NCBI GenBank assembly: GCA_015689745.1
Contig: WVSO01000002.1
Coordinates: forward strand, 1 to 64,000
Direction of reading: 5' to 3'
From: Rhodobacterales bacterium HKCCSP123
Lineage (GTDB): Bacteria; Pseudomonadota; Alphaproteobacteria; Rhodobacterales; Rhodobacteraceae
DNA: 64,000 bases
Every line of letters begins with the position of its first letter. The stretch's first letter is position 1. A program made the position numbers and the translations under genes. Under the pieces are notes generated by a model. That model was given only the letters and a program-made list of their open reading frames with translations. It ran no database searches and was not told where the DNA came from. Positions 34,134 to 43,224 of the stretch are shown one piece after another.

Positions 34134-34894
34134 CCCGTCGTCACCACTCCCCCGTCGATCACAAGCGCCTGTCCGGTCATCGCCCTCGACGCGTCGGACG
34201 CGAGAAACAGCATGCCACCGACGATATCCTCGGGCTTGAGATGCTCCTTCAGGCACATCCGCTCCATGTGAGCCGCGAGGTCATCGGGCTTTGCCCACAT
34301 GTCGAGCTGTTTCTGCGTCAGGACCCAACCGGGCATCAAGGCATTCACCCGGATGCGGTCGGTTCCAAACTCGCGCGCAAGGCTGCGGGTCAACGCGGTG
34401 ATGCCGCCATTGGCCGTGGTATAGGCCGGGTAGCCCGCGTTGCCCATCATGTAGGAGATCGACGAGACATTGATGATCGAGCCGCCGCCGGCCGCGCGCA
34501 TCCCCGCGATCGCGGCTTGGGCTGCAAAGAAGTAGCACTTGAGGTTGATGGCCTGCATCCAGTCCCAGAACTCTTCCGTAACCTCCTCGGTCGTGTGCCG
34601 CTTGTCGTTTGCGGCGTTGTTGACCAGCACCGTGATCGGCCCGTTCACCTCGGCCGCCTCGGCAAGCGTCGCCTTGAGCGCCGCCGTGTCGGTGATGTCG
34701 CAGCGCATCGCGTGGGGGCGATGGCCGGTCTTCGCCTCCATCTCGTCGCAGAACGCTGTCGCATCCGACCGCTGGACGAAGGCGACCTTCGCACCCTGCC
34801 GCAGGAACCCCTCGGTCAGCGCGGCCCCGATGCCGGAGCCGCCACCCGTGATGTAGACGGAGCGGCCTTCGAGGTCGGGGAAACTCGGGATCAT
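34130..34894 (-). CDS. SDR-family sugar dehydrogenase with Lys-to-Asn change
   Basis: A 254-aa short-chain dehydrogenase, by context the galactose 1-dehydrogenase. The cofactor motif is YITGGGSGIGAAL (residues 14-26), NNAA is at 92-95, Ser145 lies in NVSSISYMMG and Tyr158 in YPAYTTANGG. The expected active-site Lys four residues after Tyr is Asn162 (codon AAT on the minus strand). Length and the rest of the fold are normal. Either the enzyme uses another general base or this residue shift reduces activity. Confidence 0.85.
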   Translation of the reverse strand: MIPSFPDLEGRSVYITGGGSGIGAALTEGFLRQGAKVAFVQRSDATAFCDEMEAKTGHRPHAMRCDITDTAALKATLAEAAEVNGPITVLVNNAANDKRHTTEEVTEEFWDWMQAINLKCYFFAAQAAIAGMRAAGGGSIINVSSISYMMGNAGYPAYTTANGGITALTRSLAREFGTDRIRVNALMPGWVLTQKQLDMWAKPDDLAAHMERMCLKEHLKPEDIVGGMLFLASDASRAMTGQALVIDGGVVTTG

Positions 34895-36234
34895 GCGGCC
34901 CTCCGGGTCCGGGCGAAGTCGGGGAGCATGTCGCCGTGGGCGGCCAGAAGATCGGTCACCAGCGACCGGATCTGCCGCAGGTCCAGTTCGGCGGCGGTGT
35001 GCGGGTCCATGTAGGCGGCGTGGTAGACGTGATCGAGGTTTTCCTCGAGAAGCGCGCGGACCACAAGCTCCTGCACGTTGATCTGGCTCCGCATCAGGGC
35101 GACCAGTTGCGGCGGAATGCCGGTGACGGTCGTGGGCTGGCAGCCGTTGGCATCGACGAGCGTCGGCGTCTCGACCGCCGCCCCCATGGGCAGTTGCGGC
35201 ACCTGCCCGCGATTGGGCAGGTTGGCGTAAGACACGTAAGGCGTATCGGTGACGATGGCGTTCATCATCTCGGTGGCGAACTCGTGGGATTTCTTCACCT
35301 CGATCCCGGCGGCGGCCTTGAGCGCGTTCGCCTGCTGCGCCCATTCCGCCATCTGGATTTCGCAGCGCGCGGGGTATTCATCCAGCGGGATGCCCATATC
35401 GGCGATGATGTCCTCGCGCCCCTCCTTGATGAACCAGGGCACGTATTCGGCCAGATGCTCGGAGCTTTCCGTGCAGAAATAGCCCATGTGCTCCATCACC
35501 TCGTAGCGCACCTTGTTGGTGCAATGGGGGCGCTGAAGGGGCGTCTTGGGCAGGCGGCCGGTGCGATACCCCTCGCGCAATGCGGGGTAAAGGTCGCGGC
35601 CCTGATGCTCCAGCCGCAGGAAGAAGGCGACATGGTTCACGCCCGCCACGCGGTAGCGGATCTCGTCCTTCGGCAGGTCGAGGTCGTAGGCAATCTCCTC
35701 GACCGTGTTCTGCACTGAATGGCACAGCCCCGCCTGTTTCAGCCGCGGGAAGCGGTCTGCCAGCGCCATGGTGTTGATCGCCATGGGGTTCACGTATTGC
35801 AGAAGCGTCGCATCGGGGCAAAGCCGCGCCATGTCCTCGGCCACCGCCCAGAGATGCGGCACGGTGCGAAGGCCGCGCATGATGCCGCCCACCCCCAACG
35901 TATCCGCGATGGTCTGGCGCAGCCCGTATTGCTTCGGAATGTCGAAGTCGATCACGGTGGAGGGGCGATAGCCCCCGATCTGGAAGGCCGTCACGACGAA
36001 ATCGGCGCCGTCCAGCGCGCGGGCGCGGTCGGTCGTCGCCTCCACCTGCGCGCCCGTGCCCATGGTGGCGATCATCTTCTCGGCCACCATGCGGCTTTCC
36101 TCGAGCCGCTGGGGGTCGATGTCCATCAACGCGATGCGCGCGTCCCGCAGCGCGGGAAAGTGCAGCATGTCGCCCACGATGTTCTTCATGAAGATCGTTG
36201 AGCCTGCGCCGATGAAGGCGAGCTTGACGGTCAT
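34891..36234 (-). CDS. melA: Alpha-galactosidase, GH4
   Basis: A 447-aa NAD+/Mn2+-dependent glycosidase. The Rossmann start is KLAFIGAGSTIFMKNIVGDM; the metal Cys lies in AGLCHSVQNTVEEIA and the metal His in RYRVAGVNHVAFFLRLEH. It also shows NPMAINTMAL. Length fits MelA-type GH4. It hydrolyses alpha-galactosides after import by the ABC system encoded just upstream; start and stop are coupled as ATGA. Confidence 0.93.
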   Translation of the reverse strand: MTVKLAFIGAGSTIFMKNIVGDMLHFPALRDARIALMDIDPQRLEESRMVAEKMIATMGTGAQVEATTDRARALDGADFVVTAFQIGGYRPSTVIDFDIPKQYGLRQTIADTLGVGGIMRGLRTVPHLWAVAEDMARLCPDATLLQYVNPMAINTMALADRFPRLKQAGLCHSVQNTVEEIAYDLDLPKDEIRYRVAGVNHVAFFLRLEHQGRDLYPALREGYRTGRLPKTPLQRPHCTNKVRYEVMEHMGYFCTESSEHLAEYVPWFIKEGREDIIADMGIPLDEYPARCEIQMAEWAQQANALKAAAGIEVKKSHEFATEMMNAIVTDTPYVSYANLPNRGQVPQLPMGAAVETPTLVDANGCQPTTVTGIPPQLVALMRSQINVQELVVRALLEENLDHVYHAAYMDPHTAAELDLRQIRSLVTDLLAAHGDMLPDFARTRRAA

Positions 36235-37079
36235 TTGACGGCTCCCAGCGTGAGGCCCGCAATGAAATGGCGCTGCATCAGGAAGAAGATGGCGACCGGC
36301 GGGATCGCCGCGACGATGCTGCCCGCGCTCATCAGGTGATACTGCGCCACGAATTGCGAGTTGAAGGAGGTGATGCCGGCCGTGACCGGCTGCGCGTCGG
36401 GGCCCTGCGTCAGCACGATGGCCCAGAAGTAATCGTTCCAGATGAAGGTGAAGATCAGCACCGACAGCGCCGCGATGGCGGGCCGCATCAGCGGCAGAAC
36501 GACGAACCAGAAGATCCGCCATTCCGCCACGCCCTCGACCCGCGCGGCCTCGATCAGCTCGTAGGGCAGCGCGCGGATGAAGTTGCGCATGAAGAGCGTG
36601 CAGAACCCGGTCTGGAACGCGACATGGAACAGGATCAGGCCGAGTTTCGTGTCGTATAGCCCCATATCGACCGTCAGATCGCGCACCGGCACCATGAGGA
36701 TCTGGAAGGGCACGAAGTTGCCCGCGATGAACATGAAGAAGATCAGCAGGTTGCCGCGGAAGCGGTAGATGCCCAGCGCGAACCCCGTCATGCAGGACAG
36801 CGCCACCGCGCCGATGACGGTTGGCACCGTGATGAAGACCGAATTCAGCAGGTAGCGCGGCATGTCGCTCTCGAAGAAGACCATGCCGTAGTTGGTGAAA
36901 AGCTCGAAGGAGGACGGCACGCCCCAGTAATTGCCTTGCGTGAAATCCGAGAAGGGGCGGATGGAGAAGACCATCACCGCGATCAGCGGCAGAAGCCACA
37001 GGATCAGCGCCAGCGGCAAAAGCGACTGGTAGGTGATCTGCGCCGCGCGCGAGCGTTTCTCGATGGGTGTCGGGAACAT
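36231..37079 (-). CDS. Sugar ABC transporter permease (MalG type)
   Basis: A 282-aa membrane protein of the carbohydrate CUT1 group. Six hydrophobic segments begin with LALILWLLPLIAVMVFSI. The coupling loop EAARVEGVAEWRIFWFVVLP (EAA motif) lies near residue 195. It pairs with the MalF-type permease just upstream and likely with the ATPase at 40380. Confidence 0.92.
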   Translation of the reverse strand: MFPTPIEKRSRAAQITYQSLLPLALILWLLPLIAVMVFSIRPFSDFTQGNYWGVPSSFELFTNYGMVFFESDMPRYLLNSVFITVPTVIGAVALSCMTGFALGIYRFRGNLLIFFMFIAGNFVPFQILMVPVRDLTVDMGLYDTKLGLILFHVAFQTGFCTLFMRNFIRALPYELIEAARVEGVAEWRIFWFVVLPLMRPAIAALSVLIFTFIWNDYFWAIVLTQGPDAQPVTAGITSFNSQFVAQYHLMSAGSIVAAIPPVAIFFLMQRHFIAGLTLGAVK

Positions 37080-37083
37080 GCGC

Positions 37084-38028
37084 CTAGCCCCTCCGCGCTT
37101 CGCGCTCGTCGCGCCACATCTGCCACAGGAAGTAGCCGATGAAGACCAGCATGATCAGGAACAGGACAACCGCGATGGCCGAGCCATAGCCCATGCGGAA
37201 GCCGAACTCGGACAGCGCGCGCTCGAACATGTAGAAGGACAGCACGCGGGTGGACCCGAAAGGCCCGCCGTTCGTCATCACAGAGATCAGGTCGAAGGAC
37301 CGGAGCGCGCCGATGATCGTGACGACGAAGGCGATGAAGGTCGCGGGCTTGAGCTGCGGCAGGATCACGTACCACAGCATCTTCCAGCCCTTCGCCCCGT
37401 CAAGCCGCCCGGCCTCGACCTGCTCGGGGTCCACGGCATTCAGGCCCGTCAGATACAGGATCATGCAATAGGCCGTCTGCGGCCAAAGGCCTGCGGCGAT
37501 GATGCCATAGGTCGCCAGCGTCGGATCGCCGAGGATGTTCAGGCTGTCGAAGCCCAGCCCGGTGATGATCGTGTTCAACAGCCCCTCGCGCGGCAGGTAG
37601 AACCAGCTGAAGACAAGGCCCACGACGACCTGGCTCAGGACGAAGGGAAAGAAGAACAGCGACTTGTAAAGCCGGATGCCCATAACCGTCTGGTTGAGGA
37701 ACAGCGCGATGAACAGGCCCAGCGGAATGGCCAGCAGGTAGAGCACCAGCCATTTGAGGTTGTTCACCAGCGAGATCTCGAAATTGCGGTCGGTCAGCAG
37801 TTCCTCGTAATTCGCCAGCCCGATATAGGTCGCCTCACCCAGCCCGTCCCAGCGGTAGAGCGAGATGCCGAAGCTCTGGAAGATCGGGAAGATCACGTAG
37901 ACCGCGAAGAACAGCATCCCCGGCAGAAGAAACAGAAGCGGCGTCACGATCATCTTGTTGCGCTGAAGCCAGGTGGCCTCGGCGCGGACCTCGTGCATCG
38001 GCAGGGCGGGCGTTGTGCTGGAACTCAT
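37084..38028 (-). CDS. Sugar ABC transporter permease (MalF type)
   Basis: A 314-aa membrane protein. The first segment is VTPLLFLLPGMLFFAVYVIF; the EAA loop is EQVEAGRLDGAKGWKMLWYV near residue 215. The start at 38028 (MSSSTTP) is chosen; the frame runs further upstream without a ribosome site. It lies four bases before the MalG-type gene and 131 bp after the binding protein gene, with a hairpin between. Confidence 0.9.
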   Translation of the reverse strand: MSSSTTPALPMHEVRAEATWLQRNKMIVTPLLFLLPGMLFFAVYVIFPIFQSFGISLYRWDGLGEATYIGLANYEELLTDRNFEISLVNNLKWLVLYLLAIPLGLFIALFLNQTVMGIRLYKSLFFFPFVLSQVVVGLVFSWFYLPREGLLNTIITGLGFDSLNILGDPTLATYGIIAAGLWPQTAYCMILYLTGLNAVDPEQVEAGRLDGAKGWKMLWYVILPQLKPATFIAFVVTIIGALRSFDLISVMTNGGPFGSTRVLSFYMFERALSEFGFRMGYGSAIAVVLFLIMLVFIGYFLWQMWRDEREARRG

Positions 38029-38117
38029 CGCAGGCACATCCTTGGTCGGTCGGGCTCGGTCGGTCGGGGCTGGCCCATGCGGAAACCGGGGCATCTGCCA
38101 CGGCTTTCGAATGGGCT

Positions 38118-38145
38118 GGCCTGCTCCCTGTGTCGGGAGCAGGCC
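38118..38145 (-). terminator. Intra-operon hairpin after the binding protein gene
   Basis: A perfect 11-bp inverted repeat (GGCCTGCTCCC / GGGAGCAGGCC) with loop TGTGTC, 14 bp after the binding-protein stop. No T-run follows on the minus strand. Such hairpins commonly protect the binding-protein mRNA and lower permease expression. Confidence 0.7.
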
Positions 38146-38159
38146 TTACTCTCGCAAGA

Positions 38160-39422
38160 TCAGTAGATCCGCTGACGTGCGGCCTCGAGGCGCTCGAGGA
38201 TGTCGTCGAGGTTGTCGGGGAAAACCATGAATTCCTGCAGGCCTTCCATGCCGATCGACGCCATCTCGGCCGGCCAGTCGCGGTCGAAGAACTGGGCGAT
38301 GCCGCCCTGCGCGTTCTGGCTCAGCATCGCGAAGCCCTGCTGGAGGAATTCGTCATCCGCGACCGAGGAGTTCGCATTGACCGGCAGCTGGCCGAGGTTG
38401 TCCGGACCGTTGATCCGCGTCTGCACCTCGGGCGAGGTGACATACTGCAGGAAGGCACGGGCCGCCGCGACGTTCTGCGCGCCCGAGGCGACGTGGAACG
38501 TGTCGGTCGGGGCATCCTCGCCCTGCGGCAGACCCTCGGTGATGATCGGGAACTGGTAGAAGTCCAGCTGGTCATCGGTCAGCCCGCCGTTGCGAAGCTG
38601 GTCGACCGCGAAGTTGCCCATCAGGTAGGCCGTGGCCTCGCCGTTGATCATGAAGGGCAGCGCCTCCTGCCAGCTGTAGTTCTGGTGGTCGGCGATGAAG
38701 CCGCCCATGTCGATCAGCTGCCGCCAGTTGGCAAAGGTCTGGCGCACGCGGTCATCGGTCCACGGCACTTCGCCGCGGGCCAGTTCCATGTGGAAGTCGA
38801 AGCCGTTGGTCCGCATGTTCAGGTAGTCGAACCAGCCACCGGCGGTCCACAGGAAGCGGGTGCCGATCGTGTAGCAGGCGCGGCCCGAATCGACGATGAC
38901 CTGGCAATTGGCCAGTTCCTCTTCCCAGGTCGCAGGCTCGCTCAGGCCCAGCTCGTTGAAGATGTCTTCACGATAGTACACGCCCCACTGGTAATAGGTG
39001 TAGGGAATGCCCCACTGGCGGCCATCCTGGGTCAGCGCGCCGCGGACCGACTCGAGGCCCGCGTAATCGCCCGCGTCCCACCACTCGGTGATGTCCATGA
39101 AGAGGCCCGCATCGACATAGGGGCCCATGCGGTTGGCGGCGTACCAGTTCACCACGTCCGGCGGATCGGCAGAGAGCACGTTGCGGATCTGGGTCTTCCA
39201 CGCCTCGCGGTCGACGATGGTCAGCTCGACCGCGAGGTCGGGGTGCATCTCGTCGAACTCGGCGGCAAGCATTTCCATCGTGGCACGCGGGCCAGGGTTC
39301 GACATGTCCGAGACGATGCGCAGCGTGCCCGAAAGCGCGGCATGCGCGTCGGCCTGGGCCATACCGGCAAGCATGGTGGTCGCCGCCAGCGCCGCGGCGC
39401 CGGTCTTGAAGATGGATCGCAT
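38160..39422 (-). CDS. Sugar ABC transporter binding protein
   Basis: A 420-aa periplasmic protein of the SBP_bac_1 family. Signal peptide MRSIFKTGAAALAATTMLAG then MAQADA. LRIVSDMSNPGPRATMEMLA and DREAWKTQIRNVLSADPPDV are typical of CUT1 binding proteins. GGGAGG five bases before ATG 39422 sets the start. It is the first gene of the galactoside operon, facing the IclR regulator across a shared control region. Confidence 0.93.
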   Translation of the reverse strand: MRSIFKTGAAALAATTMLAGMAQADAHAALSGTLRIVSDMSNPGPRATMEMLAAEFDEMHPDLAVELTIVDREAWKTQIRNVLSADPPDVVNWYAANRMGPYVDAGLFMDITEWWDAGDYAGLESVRGALTQDGRQWGIPYTYYQWGVYYREDIFNELGLSEPATWEEELANCQVIVDSGRACYTIGTRFLWTAGGWFDYLNMRTNGFDFHMELARGEVPWTDDRVRQTFANWRQLIDMGGFIADHQNYSWQEALPFMINGEATAYLMGNFAVDQLRNGGLTDDQLDFYQFPIITEGLPQGEDAPTDTFHVASGAQNVAAARAFLQYVTSPEVQTRINGPDNLGQLPVNANSSVADDEFLQQGFAMLSQNAQGGIAQFFDRDWPAEMASIGMEGLQEFMVFPDNLDDILERLEAARQRIY

Positions 39423-39457
39423 GGTGTCCTCCCTACTGATCCAGTTCGGAATATTTA

Positions 39458-39494
39458 GTTTCATTATTTGAAACTTGGTTTCTTATGTTGAAAT
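39458..39494. promoter_or_regulatory. Tandem palindromic operator
   Basis: Two similar palindromes lie 20 bp apart start to start: GTTTCattatttGAAAC (39458-39474) is perfect, GTTTCttatgttGAAAT (39478-39494) has one mismatch. They sit in the AT-rich gap between the divergent binding-protein and IclR genes, about two helical turns apart. IclR-family regulators are known to bind such pairs, so this is the likely control point of both directions. Confidence 0.7.
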
Positions 39495-39572
39495 CCTAGC
39501 GCGAGTCAGCCTAGGTTTGTCAACAGGAAACCCGCAGGCTTGGCCGCGGAGGCTTCGGAAGGACGAGGGACA

Positions 39573-40361
39573 ATGGCGGAACGCGGCAGCGGGGACGGGA
39601 CGGTCGCCAAGGCGCTGGCGGTGATGGACGAGATCGCCGCCTTCGGGCGGCCGGTGCGTTTCGGCGAGCTGCTCGAGCGTTCGCCCTATCCCAAGGCGAC
39701 GCTCTACCGCTTCGTGCAGGTCCTGACCAAGCAGGGGATGCTGCATTTCGACCCCGACCGGCAGACCTACGCCCCCGGCCTTCGCCTCGTCCGCCTCGCC
39801 CATGCAGCCTGGCAGACCTCGGCGCTCGCCCCCATCGCGCGGCCGCATGTCGATGCGCTGTCCGAAGCCGTGGGCGAGACCGTCCATCTCGCCCAGCTGG
39901 ACGGGGCGCAGGTGCTCTATGTCGACAAGCGCAACGCGCGCCAGCCAATCGAGATGTATTCCGCCGCCGGCAAGGTCGGCCCGGCCTATTGCACCGGGGT
40001 GGGCAAGGCGATGATCGCCTTCCTGCCCGAGGAGGAGCTTGCGCGCGTCCTCGCGCAGCAAAGCTTTCACCGCTTCACCGATCACACCTACACGACCGAG
40101 GCGGCGCTCCGCGCCGAGCTGCAGGCGATCCGCGCCCGCGGTTACGCCTACGACCGCGAGGAGCATGAGCCGGGGATCATCTGCATCGCTTATCCGATCC
40201 TCACCCGTGCCGGCCGGGTGCTGGGCGCGATGTCGGTCACCTCCTCGACGGCGCGCACGACGCTTGAGGCATTGGAAGATCACCTGCCGCGCATCCGCGC
40301 CGCGGCCGAGGCGATCGCGGCGGAAGCGCAGGACTGGCGCTTTCCGGACGCGGCGGAATAA
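39573..40361 (+). CDS. IclR-family transcriptional regulator
   Basis: A 262-aa regulator. The N-terminal winged helix is KALAVMDEIAAFGRPVRFGE, then YPKATLYRFVQVLTKQGML. The C-terminal effector domain carries PAYCTGVGKAMIAFLPEEEL and EHEPGIICIAYPI, both typical of IclR. ATG 39573 has GAGGG just before it; the frame is open further left without support. It is divergent from the galactoside operon and shortly followed by the ATPase gene, so it probably controls both. Confidence 0.9.
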   Translation: MAERGSGDGTVAKALAVMDEIAAFGRPVRFGELLERSPYPKATLYRFVQVLTKQGMLHFDPDRQTYAPGLRLVRLAHAAWQTSALAPIARPHVDALSEAVGETVHLAQLDGAQVLYVDKRNARQPIEMYSAAGKVGPAYCTGVGKAMIAFLPEEELARVLAQQSFHRFTDHTYTTEAALRAELQAIRARGYAYDREEHEPGIICIAYPILTRAGRVLGAMSVTSSTARTTLEALEDHLPRIRAAAEAIAAEAQDWRFPDAAE

Positions 40362-40379
40362 CGGGAGGGAGAAGCGGCC

Positions 40380-41429
40380 ATGTCCGGTCTGGAACTGCAG
40401 CAGGTCATCAAGCGCTACGGCGCAACGCAAGTGATCCACGGGGTCGACCTGAGCATCGAGGATGGCGAGTTCTGCGTCTTCGTCGGGCCGTCGGGCTGCG
40501 GGAAATCCACGCTCTTGCGCATGGTCGCGGGGCTCGAGGAAACCTCCGAAGGGCGCATCTCCATCGGCGGGCGCGACGTGACCCGCCTTGACCCCGCAGA
40601 ACGCGGCGTGGCGATGGTGTTCCAGACCTATGCGCTTTACCCGCACATGACGGTCGAGGAGAACATGGGCTTCGGCCTGAAGATGACGGGCCACCCCAAG
40701 GCCGAGATCAAGGCCAAGGTCGACGAGGCCGCCCGCGTCCTGAAGCTTGGCGACTACCTGAAACGCAAGCCCAAGGCGCTCTCGGGCGGCCAGCGGCAGC
40801 GCGTCGCCATCGGGCGCGCCATCGTGCGCGGCCCCGAGGTGTTCCTGTTCGACGAGCCGCTCTCGAACCTCGACGCCGAACTGCGCGTCGAGATGCGGGT
40901 GGAAATCGCCCGCCTCCACCAGGAGATCGGGGCGACGATGATCTACGTCACCCATGACCAGGTCGAGGCGATGACGCTCGCCGACAAGATCGTCGTCCTG
41001 CGCGCGGGCCGGATCGAACAGGTCGGCGCGCCGCTCGATCTCTACAACGATCCCGACAATCGCTTCGTCGCCGGCTTCATCGGCAGCCCCGCGATGAATT
41101 TTTTCGACGGCGCGGTGGGCGAGGCCGGCGCGCATGTGCCGGGCCTTGGCGGTGTGACGGTGCCAGCGCCCCGCGTGGCGGGGGCGACTGTGACGGTCGG
41201 GGTGCGCCCCAACCACCTCAGGCTTGCCGAGGGCGACAGCCACACGGTCGACCTGAGCGAGCAATTGGGCGGGGTGAGCTACCACTACCTGACCACGCCC
41301 GGCGGCGAGAAGATCATCGTCGAGGCCCATGACCAGCAGGCCCCGCGTCCCGGCAGCAAGGTCGGCATCGCCTTCGACCCCAAGGACGCCTACTTCTTCG
41401 ACAGCGGGTCCGGCCTGCGACTGCGGTAA
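40380..41429 (+). CDS. Sugar ABC transporter ATPase (MalK/UgpC type)
   Basis: A 349-aa ATPase. Walker A is GPSGCGKST, signature [14 protein letters not shown], Walker [16 protein letters not shown] and switch His in [16 protein letters not shown]-terminal TOBE/regulatory domain begins around residue 235 ([12 protein letters not shown]). This length and tail mark CUT1 sugar importers. It energises the galactoside permeases encoded on the other strand and lies 18 bp after the IclR gene. Confidence 0.93.
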   Translation: MSGLELQQVIKRYGATQVIHGVDLSIEDGEFCVFVGPSGCGKSTLLRMVAGLEETSEGRISIGGRDVTRLDPAERGVAMVFQTYALYPHMTVEENMGFGLKMTGHPKAEIKAKVDEAARVLKLGDYLKRKPKALSGGQRQRVAIGRAIVRGPEVFLFDEPLSNLDAELRVEMRVEIARLHQEIGATMIYVTHDQVEAMTLADKIVVLRAGRIEQVGAPLDLYNDPDNRFVAGFIGSPAMNFFDGAVGEAGAHVPGLGGVTVPAPRVAGATVTVGVRPNHLRLAEGDSHTVDLSEQLGGVSYHYLTTPGGEKIIVEAHDQQAPRPGSKVGIAFDPKDAYFFDSGSGLRLR

Positions 41430-41449
41430 GGTGGGCGATCCTGCCCACC
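41430..41449. terminator. Stem-loop between convergent genes
   Basis: GGTGGGC-gatcct-GCCCACC forms a 7-bp stem directly between the ATPase stop and the Lrp-family stop. It can serve both strands. No strong T-run is present. Confidence 0.6.
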
Positions 41450-41929
41450 CTAAACGGGCAGCGCTGTCGTCTTGAAGACGGTCTTCAGCGCGAAACTCGA
41501 CTGCATCTGGGCAACCCCCGGCAGGCGCGCGAGGTGCTGGCGATGGATGCGTGCGAAATCCTCGCTGTCCTTCGCCACGACCTTAAGCAAGTAATCCGCC
41601 GAGCCCGCCATCAGGTGACATTCCAGCACGTCCGGCACCCGCGCGACCGCTTTCTCGAAGGCGTCGAGGATCTCGTCGGACTGGCCCGACAGCTTGATCT
41701 CGACGAAGACGGTCGTCACCCGCTCGACCGCGCGAGGGTTCAGAAGCGCAACATAGTCGCGGATCACGCCCGCCGCCTCCAGCCGCTGCACCCGCCGGTG
41801 ACAGGCCGAGGGGGAGAGATGCACACGCTCGGACAGTTCGGCATGGGTCATACGACCATGGCGCTGAAGCACCCGGAGGATGGCGCGGTCCATGTCGTCG
41901 AGAAGCGCATCGGCGCGATAATCTTTCAT
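41450..41929 (-). CDS. Lrp/AsnC-family regulator
   Basis: A 159-aa regulator with an N-terminal HTH (ILRVLQRHGRMTHAELSERV, then LSPSACHRRVQRLEAAGVI) and a C-terminal RAM ligand domain (ECHLMAGSADYLLKVVAKDS). It is divergent from alanine dehydrogenase, 116 bp apart. In related bacteria such Lrp members (AldR type) control ald in response to alanine. Confidence 0.9.
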   Translation of the reverse strand: MKDYRADALLDDMDRAILRVLQRHGRMTHAELSERVHLSPSACHRRVQRLEAAGVIRDYVALLNPRAVERVTTVFVEIKLSGQSDEILDAFEKAVARVPDVLECHLMAGSADYLLKVVAKDSEDFARIHRQHLARLPGVAQMQSSFALKTVFKTTALPV

Positions 41930-42045
41930 GATGTGACCTGAACTTCGGAAATCCGTGCAGGTTTATGGATAATCCCGCGCGAAAGATCAAAGCAATTCCG
42001 GGCGGACTGGAGGATCATGGGGGCAGTTCAGGGAAGGAGACGCCC
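41930..42045. promoter_or_regulatory. Divergent lrp-ald control region
   Basis: A 116-bp gap carrying both start regions. The AT-richer part (tttatggataatc, 41961-41973) is a likely promoter/operator area. Lrp boxes are degenerate and I cannot fix one by eye. Confidence 0.45.
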
Positions 42046-43164
42046 ATGCTGATCGGATGCCCGAAAGAGATCAAACCACAGGAATACCGCGTCGGCCTGA
42101 CGCCCGCCGCCGCGCATGAGGCCATCGCCCATGGCCATGAGGTGATCGTCGAGACCGGCGCGGGCGCAGGCGCGGGCTTCGAGGATGCCGCCTACGAGGC
42201 CGTGGGCGCGCGGGTCGCGCCGAGTGCCGGGGCTGTCTTCGCCGAGGCGGAGATGATCGTGAAGGTGAAGGAACCCCAGGCCGTCGAGCGACGGCAGCTG
42301 CACCGCGGCCAGATCCTCTTCACCTACCTGCACCTTGCCCCCGACCCCGACCAGACCCGTGATCTTCTGGAAACCGGCGTAACCGCCATCGCCTACGAGA
42401 CGGTGACCGACGCGCAGGGCGGGTTGCCGCTGCTTGCGCCGATGTCCGAGGTCGCGGGCCGCCTCGCGCCGCAGGTCGGCGCATGGGCGCTGCAGAAGGC
42501 CAATGGCGGGCGCGGCGTGCTTCTGGGCGGCGTCCCGGGCGTCGGCCCGGCCGAGGTTGTGGTCATCGGCGGTGGCGTGGTCGGCACGCAGGCCGCGCGC
42601 GTCGCCGCCGGCATGGGCGCCGATGTCACCGTTCTCGACCGGTCACTTCCCCGGCTGCGCTATCTCGACGACGTCTATCGCGGCGTCTTCAAGACCCGGT
42701 ATGCCAGCACCGACAGCACGGCCGAGCTGATCGCCACCGCCGACATGGTCGTCGGTGCCGTCCTGATCCCCGGCGCCGCCGCACCCAAGCTGGTGACTCG
42801 CGCGCAGCTCTCCACCATGAAGCGCGGTGCGGTGATCGTGGACGTGGCCATCGACCAGGGCGGCTGCTTCGAAACATCGAAGGCCACCACCCACGAAGAC
42901 CCGATCTACGAGGTCGACGGCGTGGTGCATTATTGCGTCGCCAACATGCCCGGTGCCGTGGCGCGCAGTTCCACCATCGCGTTGGGGAATGCCACGATGC
43001 CCTTCATGGTGGCGCTGGCCGACAAGGGCTGGCGGCAGGCATGCCTTGATGATCCGCACCTTCTGGCCGGGCTGAACACCCACGAGGGGCGGCTGACCAA
43101 CTATGCCGTCGGGCGCGCGCTGGAGATCGACGTGACGGCGCCCTCGGTGATCGTGAAGGGCTGA
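42046..43164 (+). CDS. ald: Alanine dehydrogenase
   Basis: A 372-aa NAD+-dependent enzyme interconverting L-alanine and pyruvate plus ammonia. It starts MLIGCPKEIKPQEYRVGLTP and has VVVIGGGVVGTQAARVAAGM as Rossmann motif around residue 167. Conserved HYCVANMPGAVARSSTIAL lies near 295. GGAAGGAG precedes ATG 42046; the upstream frame is not supported. Confidence 0.95.
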   Translation: MLIGCPKEIKPQEYRVGLTPAAAHEAIAHGHEVIVETGAGAGAGFEDAAYEAVGARVAPSAGAVFAEAEMIVKVKEPQAVERRQLHRGQILFTYLHLAPDPDQTRDLLETGVTAIAYETVTDAQGGLPLLAPMSEVAGRLAPQVGAWALQKANGGRGVLLGGVPGVGPAEVVVIGGGVVGTQAARVAAGMGADVTVLDRSLPRLRYLDDVYRGVFKTRYASTDSTAELIATADMVVGAVLIPGAAAPKLVTRAQLSTMKRGAVIVDVAIDQGGCFETSKATTHEDPIYEVDGVVHYCVANMPGAVARSSTIALGNATMPFMVALADKGWRQACLDDPHLLAGLNTHEGRLTNYAVGRALEIDVTAPSVIVKG

Positions 43165-43177
43165 TATCCCAGGTTGA

Positions 43178-43206
43178 AACGGGCCCGCCAATATCGCGGG
43201 CCCGTT
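43178..43206. terminator. Bidirectional stem-loop after ald and mscL
   Basis: AACGGGCCCGC-caatatc-GCGGGCCCGTT is a perfect 11-bp stem between the convergent ald and mscL genes. It likely ends transcription from both sides. Confidence 0.75.
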
Positions 43207-43224
43207 CCGCATCTGACGGATCGG

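Noticed and set aside
36231-37079. Idea that the ABC importer lacked an ATPase
   Set aside because: A MalK-type ATPase is present at 40380-41429, downstream of the divergent IclR gene.
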